Positions 26,867 to 34,732 of a stretch of DNA of 64,000 bases are shown here, piece by piece. The notes beneath the pieces are model-generated. The model was not told the origin of the DNA, did not search any database, and saw only the letters and a program-made list of their open reading frames with translations. The stretch comes from Zhengella mangrovi (GTDB lineage: Bacteria > Pseudomonadota > Alphaproteobacteria > Rhizobiales > Rhizobiaceae). How positions within the stretch are numbered: position 1 is the stretch's first letter; the number at the start of each line of letters is the position of its first letter. Position numbers and translations under genes: made by a program. The DNA lies in the NCBI RefSeq assembly GCF_002727065.1, contig NZ_PDVP01000020.1:22090-86089 (forward strand), written 5' to 3'.

Positions 26867-27178
26867 TCAATTCGGGCGCGGCGGAATATAGTCGTGTTTC
26901 GTGCCGCTGATTGCATTCATCAACGACTTCCATGTCCGAACCAGATCATGAGCGATCAGCGCGTCGGGCGCATCTGCTCCCCGGTCCATCGCTCTTGTGC
27001 CGATCTCGATGATCCTGTTTCGATGGTATGTGACATCGGTATAGAGCAACAGCACACCCGCTCGGTTGAACTGCTCCTCGCCCGCTTGCTTTCGCCTGAT
27101 CTGCTCGTGATAGGCGCGGCACAACATGTCGAGGAATTCACGGGCCTCTGCCACATCGCGCCGTTCATCCTCGGTCAT
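26867..27178 (-). CDS. Small hypothetical protein, paralogue of the upstream gene
   Basis: A 103-residue acidic/helical protein of unknown function. It matches its upstream neighbour: EAREFLDMLCRAYHEQIRRK aligns with the other protein's EARDFLVMMQRAYHEVWRRR, and both end in IPP (DYIPPRPN). The start at 27178 gives an ATGA overlap with the preceding stop. The predicted structure is mostly helical with an alternating central segment (VLLLYTDVTYHRNRI). No enzyme motif is seen. The two are likely to form a homologous pair or heterodimer. Confidence 0.75.
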   Translation of the reverse strand: MTEDERRDVAEAREFLDMLCRAYHEQIRRKQAGEEQFNRAGVLLLYTDVTYHRNRIIEIGTRAMDRGADAPDALIAHDLVRTWKSLMNAISGTKHDYIPPRPN

Positions 27179-27486
27179 GCCGCAGCCTCGGGTGGTATGA
27201 ACTTCGGCCTGTTGCCGTTCACTGCCGCCCAAAGCGACCGCCATGTCGAATCCATGAACAGCAGCTCAGCATTGGGCGGCTCTTTGCCCTCATCAAGGGC
27301 GTCAATAGCAATGCGCGCGATCTCGCGACGGTAATGCTCGCAATCGGCAAAGAGGACCATGACGGCTTTGGGCGATATCTCCGGAGCGCCAGAGGCGCGG
27401 CGGCGCCAAACCTCATGGTAGGCGCGCTGCATCATGACAAGGAAGTCGCGGGCTTCCCCTATGAGTGTCAGGTCGTGATCGGTCAT
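27175..27486 (-). CDS. Small hypothetical protein, paralogue of the downstream gene
   Basis: A 103-residue protein, the first of a tandem pair of equal length. Shared landmarks are EARDFLVMMQRAYHEVWRRR, VMVLFADCEHYRREIARIAIDAL, TWRSLWAAVNGNRPKFIPPE. The TGA overlaps the next ATG at 27175-27178. The two genes are diverged but collinear, which suggests a local duplication. Function is unknown; the position between a restriction-like operon and a toxin-like gene suggests accessory or defence cargo, but that is inference from context only. Confidence 0.75.
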   Translation of the reverse strand: MTDHDLTLIGEARDFLVMMQRAYHEVWRRRASGAPEISPKAVMVLFADCEHYRREIARIAIDALDEGKEPPNAELLFMDSTWRSLWAAVNGNRPKFIPPEAAA

Positions 27487-27531
27487 GGCGCGATTCTAGC
27501 AAGGCCGGTGGCAATTCTGAATCCCTTGAAA

Positions 27532-28017
27532 TCAGAAACCATTCAGACCGCCCCGCCCCGGCCATTTTCCATGAAGCCTGGGCGGAATTGGCGCTTTGGC
27601 CGGCTGGCCTTGGTCCGGCCGCATGAAATACGGGATCAGGATCCGGGCAACAACAATGCCGTCGCCGCGATAGCGAAAATAGATGTCGTGCTTGCGGGTT
27701 CGGAACCGCCAGAACGCAAAGCCATCGCAACTGTAGCGCCTGCTGATTCCTTTGCCATCAGCAATCATATCGATATAGGCCCGCGCGGCCCGCGCATCAG
27801 CTTCACCATAGGCTTGCGCCATCTGCCGCAGATCATCTTCTGCCTGGCGCGACAAGGCCACCCGGCCGCATAGCGCAGCCGTTTCCGCATCAGCGAAACC
27901 CTCTGCCAGGATTGCCGCGAAACGTGTGCTTCTTTCTGCGGGCGTGAGGGCATTCCAACGGTTTCGCTCGGCGTCGCCAGGAGCCGCGCGAGGCAGGATA
28001 TCAGGTCCGATGGTCAT
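27532..28017 (-). CDS. RelE/ParE-like toxin with an N-terminal extension
   Basis: A 161-residue protein whose C-terminal half (about residues 60-140) has a ParE/RelE-like profile: RQAEDDLRQMAQAYGEADARAARAY, SRRYSCDGFAFWRF, and RKHDIYFRYRGDGIVVARIL. The first 60 residues form an extra helical region (GDAERNRWNALTPAERSTRFAAILAEGF) not found in typical RelE toxins of about 90-100 residues; the extension could carry an antitoxin-like element. The start at 28017 has a GGAAGGA site. A small gene lies just upstream in the same direction, making a candidate toxin-antitoxin pair. Confidence 0.7.
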   Translation of the reverse strand: MTIGPDILPRAAPGDAERNRWNALTPAERSTRFAAILAEGFADAETAALCGRVALSRQAEDDLRQMAQAYGEADARAARAYIDMIADGKGISRRYSCDGFAFWRFRTRKHDIYFRYRGDGIVVARILIPYFMRPDQGQPAKAPIPPRLHGKWPGRGGLNGF

Positions 28018-28042
28018 GGAGTCCTTCCCCACGTTTCGGCCG

Positions 28043-28261
28043 CTAGTAAGGCACCGCACGCCAGTTTTCGAAATGCGGACTGTAGACGTCATCCAGCAAT
28101 TCGCCAGCGATCTGTTCCACCGTCCAATGCGGCTCCTCGAAAGGCAATCCCAGACGCCGTGCGCCTAGAAAGGTGCGGTTGAGCGTGTCGGCCTTCAACC
28201 TGTCATAGGTATGTTCATCGATCTCAATCGTGAGCGTCACGGTTCTGGGTTTCTCGGTCAT
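28043..28261 (-). CDS. Small antitoxin-like protein upstream of the ParE-like gene
   Basis: A 72-residue protein with a strong GAAGGA site before ATG 28261. The N-terminus RTVTLTIEIDEHTYDRLKADTLNRTF looks like a strand followed by helix, as in ribbon-helix-helix antitoxins; the C-terminal part (HWTVEQIAGELLDDVYSP) is helical. It precedes the ParE-like gene by 25 bases. The call as antitoxin is from size, order and fold resemblance, not from a specific family match. Confidence 0.6.
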   Translation of the reverse strand: MTEKPRTVTLTIEIDEHTYDRLKADTLNRTFLGARRLGLPFEEPHWTVEQIAGELLDDVYSPHFENWRAVPY

Positions 28262-28447
28262 GGGTGTCCTTCGGCAAAATGAGAAAGCGCTCTTCCTCCC
28301 GCACAACCCGTTCCGCGCATCGACTTGTGATGGTCTGCGCGGCTCACGGGCGCCAGATCAATATGATCACCTGGCGCAATGGCCCTGCAAGAAGTCGATT
28401 GCGATACGCAATGAACCGATCCTATCGTACCAGTCGATCCCGGAAAC

Positions 28448-29521
28448 CTACCCCTTTTCATGGCTACCGATATCGTCGGCTGCCAACAAAGGCTGTTTGC
28501 GCAATTCGCGCTCACCCTGGAGAATCCGGCGGCCAAGATCATCCTTCATCTTAGACATGGAGTCGCGCGCGGCGAGAATGGCGGCCAGCACCGACGCAAC
28601 CGCAACGACCCAAAAAATGAGGTGCTGGTTTGTCATGAGGTGCGCTTTCGCATCGAAACCAAAAAGATAGCCGGACAGATAGCCGCTCGCCCCGATAACA
28701 AACACGGTCGCAATCGTCGTCGCGATGAGGACGCCTACACCAAGGAAGAAGCCGTAGAGGAATCTCATGACGGCGTTGAGCGCGGGCGATGTTGTGACAA
28801 GCTGGCGCGGCTCCAGCCGAGAAAGCGTGCGCCAATAGCAATCCTGAAGGTAGAAGCTGACGACGCCAAACACGAATCCGGCGAAGACGAAGATCGTGAG
28901 CCAGCCCGATCCGGATTGATCGGAGGAGAAAGAGGCCTTGCCGATCGGAATGCCCGTGGCGAGATCATGGATGATGGCGACGAAGACGATCCCGAAAATG
29001 ATCATGACGACGATGGCCGCAGCCAGCCCGGACAGCCCCTCGGAACTGGTAAACTCCTCGTAGAAGGCCTCTCTGATATCCGCCGTCGAAAACATCGCGG
29101 CGGCGGCTCCGAGACCCATGACTGCAAAAACGCCAAACCAGAATAGCGGCGTGACGAGCGCGAACAAGCCAAGGCAGGTCAGGAAACCCCAAAAGAGATC
29201 GCTTTTGGCACTCGCACTGACATAGGAAAGACCACCGGGTGCAGTGAGCGCATCATAAGCGAATGGAGCGACCACGAAGAGCAGGAATCCAAAGAAGACG
29301 AACTTCTGCAGCGGATTGAAGTCGCTGAGGAGGTCAAGATCAGCTCCTCCACCGCCGCCGCCACGGGAACCATGAAGACGTTCCGCGGCCTCACTTGAAC
29401 GACGAAGCCGCTCCCTTTCCTGTTGCTGCCGATGCTTTTCATGGCCGAGGTAACCGCCCCAACCTGGCGCGGACGAATCCCCCGACGATCCCCTCATATG
29501 ATCCCAGTGAAAATTCGACAT
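28448..29521 (-). CDS. Polytopic membrane protein of unknown function
   Basis: A 357-residue protein. The N-terminal 65 residues are hydrophilic (QQQERERLRRSSEAAERLHG) with a glycine run, followed by about seven or eight membrane segments between residues 70 and 320, and a short charged C-terminus (SKMKDDLGRRILQGERELRK). The start at 29521 has a TGGAGG site. No transporter, protease or channel motif is recognised. It lies in the repeat-flanked module with toxin-like and recombinase genes, so it is accessory cargo; a role cannot be stated. Confidence 0.75.
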   Translation of the reverse strand: MSNFHWDHMRGSSGDSSAPGWGGYLGHEKHRQQQERERLRRSSEAAERLHGSRGGGGGGADLDLLSDFNPLQKFVFFGFLLFVVAPFAYDALTAPGGLSYVSASAKSDLFWGFLTCLGLFALVTPLFWFGVFAVMGLGAAAAMFSTADIREAFYEEFTSSEGLSGLAAAIVVMIIFGIVFVAIIHDLATGIPIGKASFSSDQSGSGWLTIFVFAGFVFGVVSFYLQDCYWRTLSRLEPRQLVTTSPALNAVMRFLYGFFLGVGVLIATTIATVFVIGASGYLSGYLFGFDAKAHLMTNQHLIFWVVAVASVLAAILAARDSMSKMKDDLGRRILQGERELRKQPLLAADDIGSHEKG

Positions 29522-29768
29522 CGACAAGGCCTCCACAACGAAAGGGGTCCCTTTTGTCTAGGTTTCCATATTTCGACATTGTCGGGCTTGCCGGATCGGG
29601 TTTCCTGTGATTCCATTTACGCATACGTTTCCGGATCCGTTGTTTTCCGCGGGTTTCAAAAGGGACACCTTCTGATAGCTTATGAAGCGGGCTCAGACGG
29701 CAATTAAGTAATTGATATAATTTTATTTTTGCCTTGAGCCCGGCAAAACGGGGAGGCATACTTGAAGA

Positions 29769-30356
29769 ATGAAAATCGGCTATGTCCGTGTATCGGATGA
29801 TCAACAGCTTGAAACATTGCAGATCGATGCGTTGTTGGCGGCCGGATGCGAGGTAATCTACAGCGATCACGGCGTTTCCGGTTCTGCAGTTATGCGCAAG
29901 GGCCTGGATGCTGTATTGGCGGAATTGTCTGCCGGCGACACATTCATGGTCTGGAAGATTGATCGTCTTGGACGCTCGACCATCCACCTTTTATTGCTTC
30001 TCGACGGACTAAGACAGCGGGGGGTCGGTTTCGTATCGCTGACACAAGGCATTGATACGACAACCGCCGTCGGACGCATGGTCTACGGCCAATTAGCCGT
30101 TTTCGCGGAATTCGAGCGCGAACAGATCAGAGAGCGGACCCGCGCGGGGATGGCGGCAGCAAAGCGTCGGGGAAAGCATGTTGGCCGGCCGCCATTGCTG
30201 ACCATCGGACAGGTTGATGCGGCAGTCTCTCGGCTCAATGCCCAGGAAAATACGATCACTGGAATGGCACGAGACTACGGCGTGGCACCTTTGACGCTCA
30301 GCCGGGCAATTAAGAAACGCCAGCAATCCCGCAAGCTTGGGAAGAACCTCGCCTAA
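29769..30356 (+). CDS. Serine recombinase (resolvase/invertase family)
   Basis: A 195-residue small serine recombinase. The catalytic N-terminal domain starts MKIGYVRVSDDQQ with the nucleophile Ser9, then VWKIDRLGRS and EFEREQIRERTRAGMAAAKRRGKHVGRPP, the long E-helix. The C-terminus is a short helix-turn-helix (ITGMARDYGVAPLTLSRAIKKR) that binds DNA. The type is that of Tn3/Hin resolvases and invertases. It lies near three TTAARTGGACA-like repeats downstream. Its substrate may be the element's own sites; no res/dif site was defined. Confidence 0.92.
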   Translation: MKIGYVRVSDDQQLETLQIDALLAAGCEVIYSDHGVSGSAVMRKGLDAVLAELSAGDTFMVWKIDRLGRSTIHLLLLLDGLRQRGVGFVSLTQGIDTTTAVGRMVYGQLAVFAEFEREQIRERTRAGMAAAKRRGKHVGRPPLLTIGQVDAAVSRLNAQENTITGMARDYGVAPLTLSRAIKKRQQSRKLGKNLA

Positions 30357-30707
30357 TTGTTTAATGGACAACTCCGGAAACCTTCATTCCACACTGGAGG
30401 GAAGCTTCGGCGACATTGCCGAATTCCCTGGCCAACTCCAGAACGTACCGACACTGTTGTGCCAACTTGCCGACGGCGTCACGCGGGATCGACTTCTTCC
30501 CTGTTGGTAATCGTCCCATGGGTCTTCCTCCTCCCCGCAAGACGCACGGTAAAAAAATTAAATGGACACACAGCCTTCCCAATCAGGCCTGTCTCCGGAG
30601 GTGACCAGGTTAAGTGGACACATGGAGGAAGTATGTTCTTGATTTTTCCGATTGAATGTAATCATCTTTGGAAAATTAGCATCGTGATATCGCGGGAGGT
30701 TTTTTAA
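30357..30707. other. Non-coding stretch with three TTAARTGGACA-like repeats
   Basis: This 351-base region between the recombinase and the DUF1036 gene carries related motifs at 30360-30370 (TTTAATGGACA), 30558-30570 (TTAAATGGACACA) and 30610-30622 (TTAAGTGGACACA). The last two are 52 bases apart. They resemble the short ends of insertion sequences or recombinase sites, but no complete element is present. A weak 52-residue minus-strand frame at 30361-30519 is not called. Confidence 0.5.
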
Positions 30708-31217
30708 ATGCGGACACTCTCGTTTTCTTTTTTATTATCTATCCTAATTGTTTTCCCAGTTCGCCATGCATCTGCGGATTTGACCATCTGCAACAAGGCA
30801 GGACATACGATCAGCTTTGCAATTGTATCGGATTTTTGGAACAACTACTATCAGTCATACTTATACCGAGCTACAGGATGGCGCCATATCGGTGATGGTG
30901 TTTGCAGAAAAGTGGTCGAAAGCAGAGATCCAATCCAAGCATTTTTGTCTGTAAAAGCTATCCGCGATGACTACGAACCATATATGATCCCGACTGACGC
31001 AGTGAATTGGGATAACTTGCCCTGGAAAGAAGGCGTCTCCGGGATGGCAAAGTTTTTCTGCATTTCAAACAAGGATCCATTCAATTATGTGATCCGATAT
31101 TTGTATCAGCTTGATTCTTGTCAAAAGAATCAGTACAAACAATTATTTAATATATTTATCGCGACCAAAAAGAATCAAAATCTTTCTTTAGACATCACAT
31201 CACCGAAAGACCCCTAG
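30708..31217 (+). CDS. Secreted DUF1036-like protein
   Basis: A 169-residue protein with a signal peptide (MRTLSFSFLLSILIVFPVRHASAD, cleaved after ASA). The mature part begins DLTICNKAGHTISFAI, the usual DUF1036 start, and has a later GWRHIGDGVCRKV with conserved cysteines. DUF1036 proteins are small secreted proteins of unknown function. The gene is strongly AT-rich compared with the flanks, which points to recent transfer. Its stop codon TAG (31215-31217) overlaps the last codon of the convergent lipoprotein gene, an unusual tail-to-tail arrangement. Confidence 0.75.
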   Translation: MRTLSFSFLLSILIVFPVRHASADLTICNKAGHTISFAIVSDFWNNYYQSYLYRATGWRHIGDGVCRKVVESRDPIQAFLSVKAIRDDYEPYMIPTDAVNWDNLPWKEGVSGMAKFFCISNKDPFNYVIRYLYQLDSCQKNQYKQLFNIFIATKKNQNLSLDITSPKDP

Positions 31218-32128
31218 TCTGAATCATAAATTTTTCCATCAGCATAAAACCATTCTTGGCTATCATAGCTAAAGATATACTTATCTTTTTCGACCTCCTT
31301 GCACTTAAGATAAGTGCACATAAAAAGATTTGTTTTTGTCCTTCTGATTTCGTCATCAATAAATTTTTGTATCGCCGACAGATCATTTTTTGAGATCTTT
31401 CGATTTCCCAAATTATCATAGCGCTTTGCTTTTTCAGTAGTATCACTTTTAGCACTCACACTAGGTTTTTGGACATCTTCCTTTTTATCATGCCGCTTCT
31501 TCGCCGAAGGGCATTTGGGCTGACCACAATTTTTCGTCGCAGCAACCATCTCGGAATATTTCGACGATGCACCTTCTACATCTAGATCTAAGACGTAAAC
31601 CTCGGCTCCTAAATTCCCCAAAGAGATGGGAAGAAGCGGAAGTTTGCTGAGAGGCCCCAAACTCTTTATGTTGTAGTAGCCGTTTTCCTTCGTTGGCTTT
31701 CCTAAACCTGCCGCCTCGGAAATCTGCTCTACATTCAGCCAAAGCACTTTGAACGCGGGAGGGGTATCGTCAACTTCAGCATTTCCATCATTTGCAGGAA
31801 CTCTTTGAAAATACAGATAGTAATATATTCCACTTGAACGGTCTTTAAATTGTGCAAGGACATATTTTTTGGAATCCTGTCCAGTTTGCTCTAAAAATAT
31901 AATATCATCATATTCTTTAGTTTCGTAGACTGGACGATCTATATTCCTTTTTTTCCTAAGAATTCCATAGCGGTGAGTGAAAAATAATGCGACCTTATCT
32001 GGAAACAATTCTTCGGCATATTGATAGTCATTTTCAAACAAGGGGGTCTCGGAGCTCAAACATCCGGTAAGCGGCAACAATGAAGCGAACAACAAACTGG
32101 TTTGGATCAAACGGCGAAATGTTCTCAT
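31214..32128 (-). CDS. Hypothetical lipoprotein
   Basis: A 304-residue protein with a type II signal peptide and lipobox (LLPLTGC, Cys23). The mature sequence is rich in Lys, Tyr and Asp, with a Lys-rich central segment (KKRHDKKEDVQKPSVSAKSD) that looks unstructured. The later CTYLKCKEVEKDKYIFSYDSQEW could hold a disulfide. No domain is recognised. Base composition is low in GC, like the convergent DUF1036 gene. Together they may form an envelope-associated pair, perhaps an effector and its partner, but this is inference only. Confidence 0.75.
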   Translation of the reverse strand: MRTFRRLIQTSLLFASLLPLTGCLSSETPLFENDYQYAEELFPDKVALFFTHRYGILRKKRNIDRPVYETKEYDDIIFLEQTGQDSKKYVLAQFKDRSSGIYYYLYFQRVPANDGNAEVDDTPPAFKVLWLNVEQISEAAGLGKPTKENGYYNIKSLGPLSKLPLLPISLGNLGAEVYVLDLDVEGASSKYSEMVAATKNCGQPKCPSAKKRHDKKEDVQKPSVSAKSDTTEKAKRYDNLGNRKISKNDLSAIQKFIDDEIRRTKTNLFMCTYLKCKEVEKDKYIFSYDSQEWFYADGKIYDSD

Positions 32129-32437
32129 TATCTCGCTCTCATTGCATCTATTGCGCTTCGAGACTATCGACTTGGTTTTTTGATAGCAATCCTCTTCTGT
32201 ATTGGATGCGCTACGCGTGATGACCTACCACGGATAATTTCCTCCATTTGGGATTAGAGTCCGGCCATGAATGTTCCGATTTGGCGGGAGAACGTCACAT
32301 TTTATAATATCCCCGTATCTGCCTTACACCCCTTCCCTGCCAAGCCGGCTTGGTGCGGGTGGGATCGAAGGGGATCCTCTAGGGCAATGGCAGTTGACAT
32401 TGCCCCGAAGCCGCGATCCCGAAAGGAGGGGCACGGC
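32129..32437. other. Non-coding stretch with repeat copy B
   Basis: These 309 bases separate the lipoprotein gene from the end of the ArdC-like gene. They contain the second copy of the 22-base repeat (32311-32332), the second TCGAAGGGGATC block (32365-32376) and a terminator-like stem at the right edge. No supported gene is seen. Confidence 0.6.
32311..32376. repeat. Direct repeat copy B bounding the 26.7-32.3 kb module
   Basis: Bases 32311-32332 repeat 26734-26755 exactly, in the same orientation. TCGAAGGGGATC recurs at 32365-32376. Between these blocks this copy has about 30 extra bases, including CCAAGCCGGCTTGG. The copies bracket about 5.6 kb. Confidence 0.85.
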
Positions 32438-32449
32438 CTAAGCCGTGCC
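32430..32449 (-). terminator. Stem-loop overlapping the ArdC-like stop codon
   Basis: GGCACGGC-CTAA-GCCGTGCC forms a perfect 8-bp stem whose loop includes the ArdC-like TAG codon (32438-32440). Minus-strand sequence after it is CCTCCTTTC, so the U-tract is weak. It could end transcription or protect the 3' end. Confidence 0.5.
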
Positions 32450-33340
32450 TTCTTGATCGCGCAACCAGTTGGCGGCCTGAGAGGCTTTGGAGGCGGCCGT
32501 GAAGACGGCCTTCTTGTCGTTCTTGAGAACGGTGAGCCAGTTCTTGATGTAGCAGGCATGGTCCGTGCGCGGCTCGGGCGTGATGCCGAGATCGCCGCAC
32601 AGGAAGGCAGCGCCAAGTTCAGCGATCAGCTCTTCGACGGCATAGGCTTCATCACCGAAGCGGCCCGAGAGATCGCGGTCGAGGCGCGCCCCGTCGCCCG
32701 ACCAATGGACCAGTTCATGAAACAGGGTCGAATAAAAGGCTTCGGCCGGCGTGGTGGTGTCGGTGCCGGTAAACCGGCGGCGTTCCGGCATGCGGATGAT
32801 ATCCTGTGAGGGAATAAAGCAGGCCTTGTCGCCGCCCTCGATGATGGTGGCTTTGGTGCCAGCGGCGAAGGCTTCTGCCCTAACGATCGGATCAAAGGCT
32901 GGTTGTTCGGGCAAGTCCTGTTCCAGGGTTTCGAAACCCTCGACCTGCGCGGCGTTGAAAACATGGCTGGCGCGGGCAAACAGGCGTTCCCCATTCGCGG
33001 TCTCGCCGGTTTCTTCGTCCTGCTGTTCAAAGGCAAGCGTCTTGTAAAAGACGACAAGCGAGGATTTTTCGCCCTTGCGGACCTGACATCCTTTCTCCTG
33101 CCACTGGCGATAGGTGCCCCAGAGATTGGAGGGGAAGTCATGGGCCTGGGCGGAGACCCAGAGGCTGATGATATTGACGCCGTTGTATGGGTTCTTGGAC
33201 GCGACGTTGACCGGACGGGCAAAGCTGCCGCGTTTGTTCCTGATCCAGGGGAGTTGGAACTCACCTGCGGTTTCGAGTGCATCAATGATGCGATTGGTGA
33301 TCTCCTGATGGACATCAAATTTCTGAGGGGTCTTGGACAT
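32438..33340 (-). CDS. ardC: ArdC-like antirestriction protein with zincin domain
   Basis: A 300-residue protein. The N-terminal ssDNA-binding region begins DVHQEITNRIIDALE and contains NPYNGVNIISLW, the standard ArdC/TraC-N pattern. The C-terminal zinc-metallopeptidase-like domain has HELVHWSG at residues 208-215, with the metal ligands His208 and His212. ArdC proteins protect incoming plasmid DNA from host restriction during conjugation and are typical of mobile-element leading regions. The start at 33340 is selected over a longer frame to 33538. It shares its region with repA, relaxase and the coupling protein. Confidence 0.92.
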   Translation of the reverse strand: MSKTPQKFDVHQEITNRIIDALETAGEFQLPWIRNKRGSFARPVNVASKNPYNGVNIISLWVSAQAHDFPSNLWGTYRQWQEKGCQVRKGEKSSLVVFYKTLAFEQQDEETGETANGERLFARASHVFNAAQVEGFETLEQDLPEQPAFDPIVRAEAFAAGTKATIIEGGDKACFIPSQDIIRMPERRRFTGTDTTTPAEAFYSTLFHELVHWSGDGARLDRDLSGRFGDEAYAVEELIAELGAAFLCGDLGITPEPRTDHACYIKNWLTVLKNDKKAVFTAASKASQAANWLRDQEGTA

Positions 33341-33606
33341 GGCTGTCTCCTTCCTGCCGGTTTGACAGCCGCGACGCTCGCGGCCTGATGGCGTCCGGAG
33401 AGGCAGGCCAAAACAGCCCTTGCACCCCAAGCGGAGCGCCGGGGCGGGCGAAGCGAAAAGACGGCCTCTGGCCGTTGCAAGGGATGGGAGGGGCTGCCAG
33501 GACAGCCAGACAGGAAGGCCGCTACCGGCGCGGATCAAACACCGCCGGCATGGAGAAGCAGACGTGCCGCAAGAGCCCCTCCGGTAAGAATGTCGAAGAG
33601 ATCAGT

Positions 33607-34149
33607 CTATTTGATGCGGGAGATGGTGGAGCGGGATACGCCCATGACGCGGGCAATTTCGGCATTGTCGATCCCGTCGCGTCGCATCTTCAAGGCCTGC
33701 TCGCGCTGATATTGTGTCAGCTTAAAGGGACGGCCCAGATGACGCCCTGCCTTTCGGGCACGCTCGCGGCCTTCGGATGTCCGTTCGCGGATGAGAGACC
33801 GCTCGAACTCGGCAAGACCGCCAAGAACAGTGAGAATGAGCCTGCCGGTCGGTGTAGTGGTGTCAGCCCATGAATCGGCAAGCGCCTTCAGCCGCGCGCC
33901 TCGTGTTTCGATCGTGTGGACGATATCGAGAAGATCCCGCGTCGATCGCGCCAGACGGTCCAGCCGCGTGACGACCAGGACATCGCTCTCAGAAAGATGT
34001 GCGAGCGCCTTGCGGAGTTCCGGCCGGTCAGATCGTGCCCCGCTAATCGTCTCCTTGAACACCTTGTCGCAGCCATGAGCCTTCAACTGCTCGATCTGGG
34101 CGTCGAGGGTCTGACCGGAGGTGGACACGCGTGCATAGCCGATCATCAT
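33607..34149 (-). CDS. Serine recombinase (Tn3-type resolvase)
   Basis: A 180-residue resolvase. MMIGYARVSTSGQTLDAQIEQL contains the nucleophile Ser10, followed by TRLDRLARSTRDLL and the helix ERSLIRERTSEGRERARKAG; the C-terminal helix-turn-helix is GIDNAEIARVMGVSRSTISRI. It differs from the resolvase at 29.8 kb, so the two are separate lineages. Its ATG at 34149 overlaps the ParE-like stop (ATGA, 34146-34149), making it the third gene of a parD-parE-resolvase operon. It likely resolves multimers of the element or its circular form. Confidence 0.93.
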   Translation of the reverse strand: MMIGYARVSTSGQTLDAQIEQLKAHGCDKVFKETISGARSDRPELRKALAHLSESDVLVVTRLDRLARSTRDLLDIVHTIETRGARLKALADSWADTTTPTGRLILTVLGGLAEFERSLIRERTSEGRERARKAGRHLGRPFKLTQYQREQALKMRRDGIDNAEIARVMGVSRSTISRIK

Positions 34150-34466
34150 GGGTCGAGCGCCCTCAAGAGAGCGTCCCAATCCTGGCCGCCGCCAAGGATG
34201 CGGATAATGAGGATATGATCGGCTTCGATCCGGTAGACGATATGATGCTGTCCGCTCGGGTGAATGCGCACCGGCGGCGTGAACTCGGCGCGCTCCCGCG
34301 CGATTTCCGGCATCGTCAAAAGCGTTTCGAAGGATTGCGCAAAGCTGTCGGTGTAGAGATCGGCCTGTCGCACCGACCAGGTTTCAGCCGTATAGAGCCA
34401 GATGGCTTCGAGGTCAGCGACGGCCTGTGGTGTAAGCCGGTATTGCGATGGCTTACTTGATGGCAT
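34146..34466 (-). CDS. parE: ParE-type toxin
   Basis: A 106-residue RelE/ParE superfamily toxin: YRLTPQAVADLEAIWLYTAETW, then RIHPSGQHHIVYRIEADHILIIRILGGGQD. The length and motif order match ParE gyrase-targeting toxins. The start at 34466 overlaps the upstream antitoxin by 14 bases. It stabilises the element by killing or stalling cells that lose it, if the pair is active. Confidence 0.88.
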   Translation of the reverse strand: MPSSKPSQYRLTPQAVADLEAIWLYTAETWSVRQADLYTDSFAQSFETLLTMPEIARERAEFTPPVRIHPSGQHHIVYRIEADHILIIRILGGGQDWDALLRALDP

Positions 34467-34698
34467 GGCGTGCGTGCATACGTCCCTTGAAATCGGCGAA
34501 GTCGAACGGCTTGGCCTCGCCACTGGCCAGTCCCTCATCGATTGCCTGTTGAAGTGTTGCGATTGCGGCTTCGCGCTCCTGATCCTTTCGGATCAAATGT
34601 CGGACATAGTCGCTGGTATTGCTGAAGCGTCCATCCTTCAGACGCAACTCGACCCAATCTTTCATCGGGTCCGGCAGGGACACATTCATCGTTGCCAT
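34453..34698 (-). CDS. parD: ParD-type antitoxin (ribbon-helix-helix)
   Basis: An 81-residue antitoxin. The N-terminal RHH domain is TMNVSLPDPMKDWVELRLKDGRFSNTSDYVRHLIRKDQ, followed by a C-terminal toxin-binding tail (FDFADFKGRMHARH). It precedes and overlaps parE, in the normal order for parDE loci. It probably represses the operon by binding the palindromes just upstream of its start (34733-34770). Confidence 0.9.
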   Translation of the reverse strand: MATMNVSLPDPMKDWVELRLKDGRFSNTSDYVRHLIRKDQEREAAIATLQQAIDEGLASGEAKPFDFADFKGRMHARHAIK

Positions 34699-34732
34699 GG
34701 CATCGCCTCCTATAATTCAAGGATAGCGGAAT

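Noticed and set aside
30361..30519. Possible 52-residue gene on the minus strand
   Set aside because: The start is poor, no ribosome site fits and the sequence lies across the repeat-rich intergenic stretch.
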